Assembly (NCBI GenBank): GCA_022478985.1
Contig: JAKSZP010009290.1
Span: 144,078 to 208,077 of the forward strand
DNA: 64,000 nt
Direction of reading: 5' to 3'
DNA from: Massospora cicadina
Taxonomy: Eukaryota > Entomophthoromycota > Entomophthoromycetes > Entomophthorales > Entomophthoraceae
A model generated the notes under the pieces. That model searched no databases. It was not told the DNA's origin and saw only the letters and a program-made list of their open reading frames with translations. Each line of letters begins with the position of its first letter. Position 1 is the first letter of the stretch. The position numbers and the translations under genes were made by a program. Below, piece by piece: positions 46,523-59,080 of this stretch.

Positions 46523-47064
46523 TTGTTAAGTTTTAGTATCTTTTAAAGGCTGAGCCTTTTTAGGATACACAATTTATAAGTTGTTGTAGCTTTGGAATCC
46601 TCATAATAGACTTTTTAGTCCTTAGGAAAATTTCTTGGTGGACATGTTCTCAAAAAAACAGGTCTCTGTTATTATCAACAGGCAAGTTCACTAGTAAAAA
46701 CTAGGCAAAAAGATTCCAGCTAAAAATACTTTATTTTAGTGCTTAGGGACATTTATGGGCTTGGTTGAAGTCTGGGATTGGGTCAGGCATGGGGTTGTGC
46801 AAATTGGTGCTGTATAATAAAAATATTTCACCAAACCTGATCTTTACCTACTAATTTTCCTGTTTCATGTGATCCTCAACTGCAAAATTTTTTTATATTT
46901 TCTATAGCGATCTTAGTATGAAATTAATTTAATGGCTTATCCTGGAGGTCATCACTTATGGCAGATTCAGTCACTTTCAGGGCAGTGAAACTCCCATGAG
47001 AGGATGAGGAATCATCCATCGCTTAAACGTCATTTGACCAAACTCAAATCACATCAATCTTGAT
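46523..47064 (-). repeat. Element C 5' LTR
   Basis: Aligns with 40252-40794. A conserved block in both copies, CTGGAGGTCATCACT then CAGTCACTTTCAGGG, lies near 46942-46981 here. Confidence 0.82.
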
Positions 47065-47587
47065 AGGAATATAGAAATATATGGAAGAATAATACTTTAT
47101 TAACCAATAGAATCACATGGCAAGCTTTTTTCACATAATGGATCAAACTAGCCTCGCATCAGCTATGTTGAAATACTTATATTATTACATTACTCCCAGG
47201 AGCTGTCCACAATTTGCAGTAAAATTACATTGGTGCGCCTGTGCAATTCTTTTTTGGATAGGATTTAGGATATCTGACCATTTGCTGTATCAGCACCAGA
47301 CATTCATGATGCATTTTATTTTTTGTGTATTTTCCTGTTTATGACAAGGGAATCATGTGCGTATTAAATTATATTGATAAATTAAATGAACACTCTAAGA
47401 AAAACCATTAATTTTCTATTCTGAACCATTCTAATTGCTACCTCAGCGAGTATCAAATCATCAGGATCCATATTATCATAAAAAATGGTAAATTTGCTGT
47501 GCGTCATCAAATGAGTCATCTTTGAATTTATATGATACTATTTGGCCAAGCTTAATGTTAGATCTACCAGTTTTTTGATATTAACCC
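47065..47587 (-). repeat. Element E left LTR, second piece
   Basis: Aligns with 54200-54746. Both copies share blocks such as CATTACTCCCA and CTGTATCAGCACCA. Together with 40151-40251 it makes an LTR of about 620 bp, matching the right copy's 621. Confidence 0.78.
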
Positions 47588-47589
47588 TT

Positions 47590-48900
47590 GACTAAACAAT
47601 GAGCAACTTTTGCATTATCCCATGTATCCATTTAGCAAGGCTGGGATAATGTGCCTTGATACAGTGTGAGGATCAAATCAAGAGAGGTCTCTTGGTTTGC
47701 AAGAAGAATGGCAAGAGCGGCGAGTCAGGTGTACCTTCAGTGAGCGTTATAGGGATGGTTTAAGTTGTAGGGGTCAAAGTGTTCATGCGGCGATGCTTAT
47801 ATGTTGTCAATAAAGCAAATAGAAAAAAGATGAGTTAGAAAAAATATGTTTTTATATTGTAAAAGTATTGTTTCCTTTTTTGTTATGTTTTCTTTCAAGT
47901 ATGTCTATAGGGGTGAAGGAACTTTGCATATACTTTGCTAAAGATGTGCCCATCTGCCACGTTATATATATTGTACATATAAATGAAAGTCTTCATTAAC
48001 ATTTTAAAGGGCCCTACCCATGAATTTAAAGGTTTCCCTCTTTACCAAAAGCTGTGGTTGTTGTGGAACAACAATTTATTTCTGACCTCAAATCTAAAAA
48101 ACTCAGCAAATACATACCTCTGCATCTTTGTACTTATTACTTTTATAGGCTAATGGAATAATATTTGGTTTTAAGATTCGTTAGCATAGAGGTCAAGTAT
48201 ATAAAATAGAAGTTTAGGTCCAGGGAAGCTGTGTCTTCCATAAAATTATGTAAGGGCGGCAGCATTGTGTGTCTCCCATATATTGTGTAAATAGGCTCTT
48301 CCCTATTGTCAAGTGGCAGCTAATGTTGTGTGTGAATATGGTAGCGAAAAGGAGCATGCATTAATCCAATAGAAGTCCATCACGATCTTTATAAGGATAT
48401 TTGCCAGAGTGTTACCTTATTAAATGGTACTTCTGGTTTTGGAATGATAGGGAATCATTACTCAACCTCAAATGCTCATAAGTTTGTTCAGTATTAGTAT
48501 GACATGCAAGGTGAAGTTGGTGCTTTTTTCAATGAAAATATATGGGGGCGCACACATTTCTGATGATGTTATCCATGATGAAGTTTGCTTTGGTCATAGT
48601 TCCTAATCTAATATGGCTCATGTCTATACCCATTTTGTCTGGTGGTAAATGGCGACCATGTTATGTTTATTGAAGTTTGCGCCGGTGGGCAGAGGGTCAA
48701 CAATGCCATAAATATGGTGTGTCAAGAGAAATAATGCTTTATAAGGTAGTACAATGTCCGTCTTAGAAGTAATTTCTTCACTTGACACTGGTGGCAGCGC
48801 AAGGTCTTTTCAAGGATGTCAAAATGCATTCTTTCCCATTAGTAGCGAGATTTCAAAAACTCCTTTTTCTTGTGTAGCCCTTTATTCTCTACCACACTTT
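47590..48900 (-). pseudogene. Element E integrase region
   Basis: On the minus strand near 48220-48420 the reading resembles the block after the catalytic Glu (a WIN segment, then SHTTLAAT and the YLHNIWETHN-like stretch). Position next to the 3' LTR supports integrase. No catalytic residue can be placed with confidence. Confidence 0.45.
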
Positions 48901-49889
48901 GTTTATTAACTTAAAATATGCGGCCTTTCCAACAGCTTTGGGTGAAAGCTCAGGCTAATTCCATTAGTTTTTATAAAGTTTGCCTTTTCCATAAAGTTTT
49001 AGACCTTTTTTTCTCCAAGGCTAATTTTACATGTGGTATTATATTGTACTAATTCAACGGACATTTTAAAAATAAGTAAGATCTAGATTCATTTTATGAA
49101 AAAAGTAATCAAATGAAACAGTCATGTTATGACGTTTAACCCCGAGCTGATGCAAAATTATATGGTTTTATGTTTACAACTTAAGGTAAATCATGTCAGT
49201 CACACTTCCATATCATGATGGTTCTGTAACCAGAGAAGTTGTGTGGTCTGTAATGCCTTAGATTGATTTTATGCAAATATGCTCAAACCTTTTGTAGGCT
49301 TAAATTACTGCAAGGCTTTCCTACTAAGTGACAGTGTAATTTTATTAAGGCCTATTAGACTTTGACTACATTAAGCTACAGGATGCTCTATGCCCTTGTT
49401 ATCTAAATAATAAAGCACCGCCCCAAAGGCGGAAAAGGTGCGTCAATTTTGCGCTATGAACTACTTAATAGAGTTGGAATTAATCAGGAATGGGACCTAA
49501 AAAAATAGATGTCTCCAATGTTTTGAAGGCGCGCTGAACTATTTGGTCCTTTTAAGGGAGCGTTCAACTTTATAATACCAAATAACAGTTTTCATTGCAG
49601 CAGAAATTGGGTTTGAAACATTAATACTGAGATCTTAAGAAGATTGGCACGTCGCGCTTGTTGCTTGATTGTGAGCATTTTTTTGTTGTACTTTCCCTTA
49701 GAAGGTTGTATTCAAAATACTTTATTATCTAACACAAACCCAAGGTATTTCGATCATTATGTAAAATGTTACATTTCTTTGGTTTTATATTCAGCTCTGA
49801 GGTGGAGAGTTAACAAGACTACTCTTCCAAGTACCTCATATGTTATTTTAAATACATGATAAGGCGTATATATTGCCTAGATACACTGG

Positions 49890-50310
49890 AATGCAGTAGA
49901 GCATGAGGTAATTGGAAATTTTTTCTATCACTCAATAAAATGTCACCATGCTTTGCACAAAACTTGGTCAATTTGCGTGGGTTGATAGAAGCCTTTAAAT
50001 GTGATTGTTATTTTTCCCCTGTTTGGCATGGAGAAAAGTTTGATTTGCTGATAATATGTGATCAAACCATCACAAAAATTTATATGCTGCCACCTAGGCG
50101 GTATAGTGCATAATCAAATCGTAGCAAGGGGTAGGTGCCTTCCTTGTAATACTATTTAATGTATATGTAGCATTCACTACTTGATTTGTTCTGCCTTTAT
50201 TCTTTATGATCAGAATTGGACACCCATGGGCTCTTAGACGGATTTAGCATCCCTTTATCTAGAAGTTTTTGGATCTTCTTAGTAGATACTTCCTCTGGAG
50301 CGCAAGAATG
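49890..50310 (-). pseudogene. Element E reverse transcriptase N-terminal part
   Basis: The minus strand near 50210-50310 reads EEVSTKKIQKLLDKGMLNPSKSPWVS, matching the conserved RT entry segment (IxKLLDxGxIxPSxSPWxSP). The rest of the palm is decayed and I could not find the YLDD box. It lies between the integrase region and gag as expected on this strand. Confidence 0.68.
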
Positions 50311-50949
50311 GCTTTGGTCAAAGACAAAAAAATATAGTCCCTCTGTGCTAATTTAATGGACTTTCTCATGGGCACATCCTAAGTTATGGTCATCTGTAGT
50401 GATAATTTCATAGCATCTATTGAACAAAGATAGAGCATTATCATTATGACCTTAGGTTGACCTGTACAATTCTTCTGAAAACTATGAACATGATGATCTG
50501 TAAATCATAGCTGTGGAGGCCAATTTCTTATAGCTAATTAATTTTTTGGATAATTTCCATTGATGTCAACTGGAACAAGATGTAAGTAAGTCAACACTTG
50601 GTGCCTTTGTATCATTACAGGCAATTGTTGTAAGTTGCTTATAAGGACTTTACTTTTACCTTGTCCTGGTAGCATACTCCTAGAGCTACTTGGGGCTCCA
50701 GTTGTGAGCATTGATGTGGACTGAGTACTTCTCTATACATACCTACCAGTATGTTGATTTCCAGTTATATTCCAACATTACCTGGTGGCTTGAGGGTATT
50801 TTAATGTTGTTGCTCAAGCTTAAAGGTAATTCTTTGTAGGTGTGAACTTGGTTAGGTAGGATTCTGGTCCTTTCCTTATTTAATGTCATCATATGGGAAT
50901 TATCTCACTCTCTGGTATGCCAGATATCATGTCCAATGCACCTGTAGTC

Positions 50950-53900
50950 CTGGGGTAAACCTTGTGACATGCATAAGCAGGAACTTTTTAAGCAACGAAA
51001 TTTAGTGTTTACTACACCATGGTGAAATGACCCCAAATGGTTCATAAACGCCATATTAAATAGTAGATAATAACATTATTTAGGCAACATCATTAGTGAC
51101 ACTATCACAGCAAACTAATTAGGTAGAGGCGGTAAAGATATATATGCTTTCTTCAATATGATAGAATGAGGCTGGTGGTGTCATATACTTCTATATGTTC
51201 AACGTCTAATGTAAGGCATCCTGGCAACCAACTTTGGTTTAAATGATATTAAGTGGGGCTACAGTGTTAATTATACCCAAGCTTAATCTTCGCCACAAAA
51301 ATATCTATTAAAGTGCACTCAAAGTAAGAAAGATTTTAGTTGTTTAAATCATTTTAACTAAGAAACCTTTGTAGTTTATAAAACACTAAAAGCTATCTAT
51401 ATTCAGAGTGAGATATATGGAGATCTCGTCTGCCAGAATATCGTTTTTTTTCTCAATGATTATTCATTTGTAGAGGGGCATAGTTCAACTGACGAGCCTT
51501 GTTTTTATGTATCTGACAGGTATATGGATTCTTTATCTCCCAAATATCTTGTTGGGCTTTGGCTGCATACCTTTGGGAGAAGGTAGAAATAGCTTACACA
51601 TTTTTTCTGTTTGTCTGGTACATAATATGACTTTGGAGGTATTAGGTTCTTTTAGAAGAGGTTGTTTTGTTTGCAGGGTTCTTGAGTGGTCAAGTTGGCA
51701 GAAATAAAGAGTCCCTTCTCTATTCCACCGAACTTTTCTCAAATTATTCAAGGTTGGGTGCACCACGTGTTCCCAATGCTTCATTTGGAAGGTTGATGTA
51801 CTTTGGTTTTTTTGGTGGCAATTGTGACAAGTTAATGGTTACATCATATCATAAAAATTAACTTTCAGCTCCAGTTTCAGGACTTGAGGAAGGATATGTG
51901 GACACTGAGTAAGATGCTCAGCGCACTAGAGGAATGAAAGGATTATATTTCATGCTCATAAGAATAAGGAAATAGTGAGCTGGCATAAGTAGGTGGTAAA
52001 TTTAAATCTACATCTCCTTATAAGATAGCGAAATTTCATGAAAAAAACCTGGTTTGTCTTCATAGAAGTGGTCATCACTATGATCATATCAGTTTGCTAT
52101 AAGTACCAGCCCCTACTAGTACATGGGTCTCCTTTATAATTTGATCATCAAAAATCATGGAGATCTCATTGAGTTAAACCCTGATACTGAGAAATTTGGC
52201 CTTGCTATGGGCATCTTCTCAATTCATCCAAGAGTTATAGTACAGTTTGCTTGACCTTTTGATAAAAAATGCTACATTTTAAGTAATATAGACTTGGTCA
52301 GTTCTATTGATGTTAATGGTGGAGATTAAAAGTTTGACCTTATGCCACTCACATGCTCAATAATTGGAGAAGCAAACCCTTCAAAAATCTTGCGCATATT
52401 CCCATCCCATTTGATATGTGAAGTTTGTCAATAGAAATATACTTGTATACCTTAGAGCCCCATGGTCTCAGCGCACTTTAGGTATCTCATATATTGACAA
52501 GGATAAGTCAGTATGAGAGGTAGTGGTAGCATATGAAGTGGTGTCATTGTCTAAAAGTAGGTTTACATGCAGGTAATGCTGAGTGTGCGCTCATCACAGT
52601 AAGAATGGTAGGGATTTTTCTAGAAGAAATTTCAGTGGGGTAGGCGTATTCTTCACTCAAGAACTATCACTGAAGGTGGCCCCATCACCGGAGATAAACT
52701 ATTATTGCTGTCAACTTTTTGCAAAAAGATTTTTTTATATTGCTAGATAGTCCTTATATAATTCCAGTGCCTTTTAATGAGTTCACCTTGCATTTTGTTG
52801 ATATTTGGAGAATGTCAGTCTTCTCAGCATATAATTCTTCTTTCAAAGCGACTAATTGCACTATTAATTGTGCAGGGTAACGCATATCCAGGAGATCTGG
52901 TGTTCAGCATTCTGGAGCTTAGCAGTTAGGTCATCCTGCTGGTTGTCGAGTTAGTGTAACTAAAAATATAATTTATTAGTAGATTCACTTATGTCAGCGA
53001 GTTTGCTCTTTATTGTGTAGTATTCAAAGGTTTAGTAAAAGGGGTCACTATGGGTAATGCACGGTCCTGGGCCTGCGCCATTCCTTGTAACTGTCTAGCT
53101 TTTCAATAAGCATATTTACATTGAGGTTAGAATGAAGGCGCGACCATCATCCTGACATACATAATCCTTGCCAAGTCTTCTAAAAAGTTTCTTTGGTTCA
53201 TCTGCAGCCAAACTTTGAAATTGGTGAAGTGTTGATCGTTGTCAGGACTTATGCACTTATTAGTTCATTAGTGGCGTTGGTACTGATGATCCAGTCATTC
53301 ACCTCTTTTAAGAATCATTTATTGGTAACTCTATGTATATTGGAAAATCAAGACCATTTGGCTGTGAGGCTCTGCAGATTATACATTCACTTTTGATTTA
53401 TAGAGATTTTTGTTCAATTGTTAAAAGAGGTGATCTAAGCATCTTTACGCCTCTAGAGTATGTCCTTGTGTATAAGCTACCTCATTTTTGACTTTTAAAA
53501 AGGCGCAAAAAGTTAGTAAAGGAGAAGTCAATTATTGTTATGCTGTATCTGTGATAAGTTCAATAGATTTCAAATTTCTATTTGTGGCATGCCAGCATGC
53601 AAAGGAGCTGGCGTACAGAAGGTTGAACCTAGAAAGAGAGGTACACCAAAATGTTTTGAGGAGAGATAAGTCTCCTGTTAAGAATTGAAGTTGTCAAATC
53701 AAGATAAAAAAATGTAAATCTTGTAGTGTTAGACCTGGTCATTTTAATGGTCAAACATGCCCATAATGTTTTACGCCATGTCATTATCACACAAGCAGTA
53801 GCGTCTGATAAACCATTTTATAATTGTCCGATTTGTTAGATGTGACATAGGCAGTCCTACTGTGCTGAGAAAATGCAAGTCTTGGTATGCCGCAAGCTGC

Positions 53901-54104
53901 AAATCATTCTGAACCTATCTATTATTTGAATGAAGCCTCTATAGTGATGAATCACAATTATTTCTGATATTTCAATCTTTTCCCTGCATACTTGAAGCTG
54001 AAGCCTTCAGGTCTGGTGAAGGGTTTTAAAGGGACCATGACCAGAATTGGAAGATACCATGGTCCTAGTGAGTTTATGGTAAGTAAGTATTTGGTATTGT
54101 TGGC
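50950..54104 (-). pseudogene. Element E gag-protease region
   Basis: Assigned by position between RT and the primer-binding site. I found no zinc knuckle or DTG motif that stands up. Small open frames on both strands here look like chance. Nothing else was recognised in this 3 kb. Confidence 0.4.
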
Positions 54105-54122
54105 CCACTGTAGTGAGCACCA
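54105..54122 (-). promoter_or_regulatory. Element E primer-binding site
   Basis: On the minus strand TGGTGCTCACTACAGTGG, nearly the same as in B and F, three bases inside the LTR end. Confidence 0.72.
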
Positions 54123-54125
54123 AAA

Positions 54126-54746
54126 TGTAAATTTTTGCATATGTGACTTTAATGGTTTGTTCACCGATTATATAACAAAGGAACAAAAAAATCTACCCTA
54201 TTGAATGGTGCAAATAAGGAAGTTATAAACATAAGTATGAGATATTTTTATTAGATGGTAGAATTACACTGCCAAGCTCCTTCACAGAAATAGATTAAAC
54301 CAGTCTCTCATCAGCTTTGCTGTAATAGTACTTAAACCATTACATTACTCCCATTGGCTTCAAGAATTGCACCAAAATCCCATTAGTGCTTAAACGCAGT
54401 TATTTTTGGGTTAGTATTAGGTTATCTTCAAATCGCTGTATCAGCACCAAGCATTTATGAAACATCTTGTTTATTTGGATGTAAGTATTTTTCTACTTCT
54501 AGTGTACCAACAATGCGTGTATAAACTATTAGCCTGAAATTATATTATAAACTCTAAGCAGAATCATCACATTCCCATTCTTAAGTCATTATAATTGCTA
54601 CTGTTTCAGGTTGGCAAGCCATTAGGTCTGAAATGGCCTAATGATATTAATCTCATGGATGTAGCAGTGAACAAGGCAATATAAATAATATCTGATAATA
54701 ATTGGCCAATCTTATTGTTTAATCAACCAATTTTCAGACAGTTCTA
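54126..54746 (-). repeat. Element E right (5') LTR
   Basis: 621 bp. It aligns with the two pieces of the left LTR. It is followed by the target duplication ATCTA and then by element H's reverse transcriptase. Confidence 0.78.
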
Positions 54747-55718
54747 ATCTACTTAAATGATCACCTTCTTTAGACAAACACTTAAAGAGCATACCAACAC
54801 CTTTGTGAGGTCTCTACAAGTTTTTGAGCCTAAAAACTCAACTTAAAGCCTACTTTGTGTTCCTTCTTAGAATGGTAACTCGTGTTTCTTGGCCACAACA
54901 CCAGCGAATTATATTTTAGCTAAAATTTGGAAAGTAGAGGCAATTGCCATGATAAATCATATTATAAAAAATGTGAGACATTTAAGTCTTTCTAGTCAAG
55001 CTTAAGTACTACAAACAGTTCATGGCCAAATCATGGACGTCACTGCTCTACTCACTCACCTATTGTCTAAAAACGTGAGATTCCTCTGAGGATCTGAGCA
55101 AGAACTTGCTTTTAGAGACCTTAAACTAAGACTAATGGAAGCATTGATTTTAGTTATATGGATTTAAACAAGCCCTATTTGTTTATAATATGCAAGCAGC
55201 GATGGAATAGGAACTATTATAGCTCATCTGAATGAATATGTTATGGACAATCCCTTAAGAATTACTCTAAGGACTTTGTTAGACAATTAGAATACTCTCA
55301 TTCTGAGAAGAATATTAGGCTCCATATGGTTCAATTTGCTAAAAAAATTAAAGAATTTATATAGATGTTTAGAAAACTAACTTTTAAATTTTTCCCCACG
55401 CCAACCTAGGTTAGTTTATGACACCTAATGGAAATCCATCCTCTTTTATAGACCTGAAGGGGATCCAAAGAGTTAAATATTTACAGCCTATAAGAATCCA
55501 AATAGTAGTCAAATTGGCCAAGAGAATACTTCTGAGCTGACTGATTAGATAAACTTATTCAAATCATTAACAAATGGGTATGTCATTTGTATGTCTACTA
55601 AACAATGACTTTAAATTTTGTAAAAAGTAAAAAATTTCAAGAGCTCTGATTGTTTTAGGCTTTAAAAATTTGAAATCTACTTCTTTCAATTTTAACGTGA
55701 TAGGCCAGATCAGAAACA
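54747..55718 (+). pseudogene. Element H, RT after YLDD and RNase H
   Basis: The sequence resumes on the plus strand at the YLDD box, here with Asn for the first Asp (54750-54760). It passes through the thumb (KVEAIAMINH near 54930) and the connection (ALLTHLLSKNVRFL near 55040, then LAFRDLKLRLMEAL) to the RNase H start (ASSDGIGTIIAHLNEY near 55190-55240). Many frameshifts. From about 55450 to 55718 nothing is recognisable; it ends where element F starts. Confidence 0.78.
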
Positions 55719-56223
55719 TGTCAATTGAATATAATCACAGGTTGAAATTGAGATGATATTGTTCATATAATTCACTTTAAATTCGTTGATCAACACAAAA
55801 ACAAATTTATACCAGCAAAAATCCAAAAAAAAACTCTGCTGGATAAAATATTTTGCAATGTTAACAAATCAATACAACATCAACACAATAGTGCCACCTG
55901 GTTATCTACATGTGCTTGCCTTTTAACCAGATTAAATGATAACGATTATGCATTTAAGATATCTTTTGACTATAGTCCAACCCTAAAATAAATTTATGTT
56001 TTACCAGGTTTTAAAAAGAATATAAAACTCCTCTCTATTAGAAAATAAAGTATCATTCATAATATCTATCTTCCTTGTCAATTGACAGTTATATTTTTGG
56101 TTTAACTTTAGGTCCCAAATCTATGGATAGCTGCTAGGTTTTAGTACACATACAACTATCAATATTGTTGAAATCCTGAAGCTAAGCACCAGTGAGAAGC
56201 ACCCACGTCAGGATTTCAACAAG
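55719..56223 (+). repeat. Element F 5' LTR
   Basis: It begins TGTCAATTG and ends in a perfect inverted repeat just before the primer site. The start is set by similarity to the sequence after the 3' purine tract (62165), which is short, so it is less certain than the end. Confidence 0.6.
56165..56222 (+). promoter_or_regulatory. Perfect 15-bp inverted repeat at the LTR end of F
   Basis: TTGTTGAAATCCTGA (56165-56179) and TCAGGATTTCAACAA (56208-56222) pair perfectly around a 28-base loop. The loop contains AGTGAGAAGCACC (56191-56203), which would pair with the start of the primer site except for a two-base bulge. In an element this decayed, a perfect 15-bp stem stands out. Confidence 0.85.
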
Positions 56224-56240
56224 TGGTGCTCACTATAGGG
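56224..56240 (+). promoter_or_regulatory. Element F primer-binding site
   Basis: TGGTGCTCACTATAGGG, identical over 17 bases to that of element B on the opposite strand. Confidence 0.82.
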
Positions 56241-56799
56241 TCACTATACACCTTATTTAATAATTATTAACTATCAAGATGTAAGATTAACCTGCTTATA
56301 GCGTTACTGGGTGGACCAAGAATGGGAACAGTGAAGACAATGACAAGATGGACAGCCTCCTCTTTTACGTTTGAAAGAGAACAATTCAGCCGCTTTTTAA
56401 ATACCAGAATCCTGTCAGATTACCTGGCCTTCACTTGAGTTGGTAGAGATTTAGTAAATGGCATATTGAACCCTGGGGTCATAGCATCCCATGAGAGATA
56501 TTTTCTCTGTTAAGGATCATTATGTTCCTCTATGAAACTAGAACTCTCTTTGGTATCTTTAATTAACTTACTAATCTGACCATGTATGTCCAGAATTCGC
56601 CCACCTGATCATGTTCCTTATGGCACACCTATTAGAAATATATTATAAAGAGATGCAACGACATATATTGATCCATGAAGCCCTTTACTCGCTTATAATA
56701 AACTTTTTAACATTGGCGTCAAGTCAAGTTGTAAATGCGAAATCTGGAATAAGAGGGCTTAAGATTTATCATTCAGATTTATGAGCTACTTACAATGAT

Positions 56800-58300
56800 T
56801 GATTCTGAGTTAGTGAAGTACTTAAGAGTCATGAAGGAACTCTACAATGCGTTAGATGAATACACTACCAAGACATGAACTTAACTTGAAAAATTTGCAA
56901 AAGAAATTACCAAAAATGAAGCTCAAACTTATAAAAATTGTTTTAATAAGCTCCTACCTTCCAACAAGTGATGAACAATTTATAGTTACTTATGAAAAGA
57001 ATTAACTCAGGCCTTATCACGCCTTTGATAACTTGAGAATCGTCCTCCTCAAGACACTTGTGGATCATTTACCACCATGGAGACTAAGATTGCATTAATG
57101 TAAAAATAGTTGAATCTAAAGTCCTCCCTTTGGAAGTAAAAAATACTTAGGATGTTGATTTAGTGAATTTGAGAAGGAGTTCCAGGGCTTTAAGAGCGCG
57201 ATTAAAATGGTTAATCTGTTGAAGGATGTTTATAAGCGCCAGTCTCAGGCTAAGGATTATTGTGATCTGGTTAGAGCCAATTTAAATATTTAAAGATCTC
57301 ACCCTTTTGATGTCTCAGAATGTAAAAAGATAAGGAGTATCTCTTTAAGAGTTTCAAGAAGGTGGATACTGATAATCAAAATTTAAGTTCTCCACAATTT
57401 AATCTTTTTTGGCTAAAGAGCTTTAATGTCAAGTTGCTGACCTTTGACTAAAAAGATTGCTCTTATATCTAGAATGTCCTTCTGTGAATCAAACACTCAG
57501 TTGTAACCCAAATCTATGAAATCTCAACTCAAAACTATATTAATGAAAATTAATTGGCTTTCTTGTTTATTGGGTTGATTGAATGTAAAATCTGAGGTCA
57601 CTAGAAGCAATGCTCAGCCCATAAAGCCCTTACAGGTAATGAGCCTGCCCCTTTTAACACTACATCTAAAGAGGAGTTTACCCCTGGAAAAGGTAGCATT
57701 TTATCATATCTGTATGTCTACAAATAAGTAATGGAAGGAGTGAATGACCTTCAGGAAGCTCAACACAAAATCTTCTGTTTAAGTTGTATGCCTTAAGAAG
57801 TTATGGTTCTGCATATGGATTTCTCAGTACATTGGCTGAGGTTAAGGAAGCTTTCAAAAACAATTTTGGTTACAAACAGAGTTTGAGCATGAAGTAGCAG
57901 GCTTTCATTAATATCATTATGAAGAAGGGATTCTGTTGCTGCTTTTGCCAATCATTTCTACATCAAAGCTCACACCTTGCTGACTTCCAAGGTGCTCACC
58001 CTTGACAATGCAGTAGCTTCCATAGTGATTGATTTGGCTCCTTATCCTTCTTTGCTATGCACATCACTTCAGTGAAATGTTCTTTCAGAAATTGTTCATG
58101 ACATACAGGAAGCCCAGTTGTACGTTGCTGATTTTTAACAACTTTAAGCTACACAAGGATTTACATTCAAACCCTGAGTAAAAACTGAGGATCCAAAGCC
58201 AAAAATATCTAAACGTTTAGAGTGCACCTAATGTAACAAGAGTGGACATCTTGGGAGTTCCTGTCAAAAGAAGAAATCTGAAACTTAGATATCATGGAAA
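56800..58300 (+). pseudogene. Element F gag
   Basis: The zinc knuckle at 58223-58264 reads Cys, two positions (one a stop), Cys, NKSG, His, LGSS, Cys: the complete CX2CX4HX4C pattern apart from the stop. Upstream are a capsid-like block (EEFTPGKGSILSYLYVYK near 57675-57730, shared with D) and a block with FEKEFQGFKSAIKMVNLLKD near 57165. Frameshifts and stops break it in several places. Confidence 0.78.
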
Positions 58301-58699
58301 AGACTTGTCAGTTTATGGACAGTTACCCCTATTGCCAACAAATCTGTAGTACCTGAAAACTTTTCTTTCAATTGCCCATATAATTTGTAAAGATAACTCC
58401 TCTGAAAAAGAATTTGTATGGTTAATAAGATTGTTGATTATTACGTTTTAGGATTACCTGCAAAGTTTGAGTTTTTTGATTGTCTGAACATCAAAAATTT
58501 AGATGAATCCATTGTATAAGACAGAACCTACCTCAGTCAAGTACTGGGATGTACTGAAGCAATTAATTACGCTAATAATGCCAAAGAATTTTTTGCCTTC
58601 CTAATTTGACCAATTCAACATATTTCCAACTTAGTATCTATAAAAGAACAAAATCCTGAGACTGCTCAGAAACTCAATGCTATGTCTTATCTCACAAAA

Positions 58700-59080
58700 A
58701 TCCTTTCTCTTCCTACCAGCTTTTGAGGAACCATCACAAAGGTATAGTTGTCATTCAGAAAGTCATGGTTATAACCATTCTCAATACTGGCTCTCTGATC
58801 AATGTTATATCTTTAAACACATTAAGAAGATCAAGTTGTTCCTGACTTTGAATAATTTGAATATTATGGAATGGCAGACTTCAACAACACTTGTGCTATC
58901 AGGGCTTACTCCTCTTTGCTCATATAAATTATTAAAGCTTATGGTTTCAGCATCATCTGTAGCTTTGGACAACAACTACTACAACATACTCTTTGGCACT
59001 CAGTTCATGCTTGAATATAATGGTATTATTAATATTAAGAAATGTTTTCTCTCCCTCATTAGCTATAAAATTTTTTAGTT
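58700..59080 (+). pseudogene. Element F protease
   Basis: Positions 58760-58830 read VMVITILNTGSLINVISL, the active-site loop with Asp changed to Asn (codon AAT at 58783-58785). The 133-residue open frame 58677-59078 carries, in its last part, NNYYNILFGTQFMLEYNGIINI, matching the conserved second half of these proteases (the YDIILG-type strand). The two halves are in different frames. Confidence 0.72.

Larger units (their letters stand above)
40252..47064 (-). mobile_element. Element C: Ty3/gypsy LTR retrotransposon inserted into the left LTR of E
   Basis: LTRs at 40252-40794 and 46523-47064 (543 and 542 bp). The target duplication is AGAGA (40247-40251) and AGGAA (47065-47069), two degraded copies of the AGGAA-like sequence at the matching place in E's other LTR. 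On the minus strand the inside has gag, protease, RT, RNase H and integrase in normal order, with a purine tract and a primer site at the expected places. This is the most complete of the nested elements, though frameshifted. Confidence 0.85.
40151..54746 (-). mobile_element. Element E: Ty3/gypsy LTR retrotransposon inserted into H, itself split by C
   Basis: The right LTR is 54126-54746. The left LTR is in two pieces, 40151-40251 and 47065 to about 47587, separated by element C. The first piece aligns with the first 100 bases of the right LTR. The inside, on the minus strand, carries gag, RT, RNase H and integrase remnants. A primer-binding site of the B/F type lies at 54105-54122. The element is very decayed. 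Confidence 0.8.
40146..54751. repeat. Target-site duplication flanking element E
   Basis: ATCTG at 40146-40150 and ATCTA at 54747-54751 flank E, four of five bases identical. They lie in the codons just before and within the tyrosine of the YLDD motif in H's reverse transcriptase. Confidence 0.7.

Noticed and set aside
53958..54204. Overlapping 68- and 70-residue frames on opposite strands as a small gene
   Set aside because: They straddle the primer-binding site and LTR edge of element E; no motif, so chance open frames.
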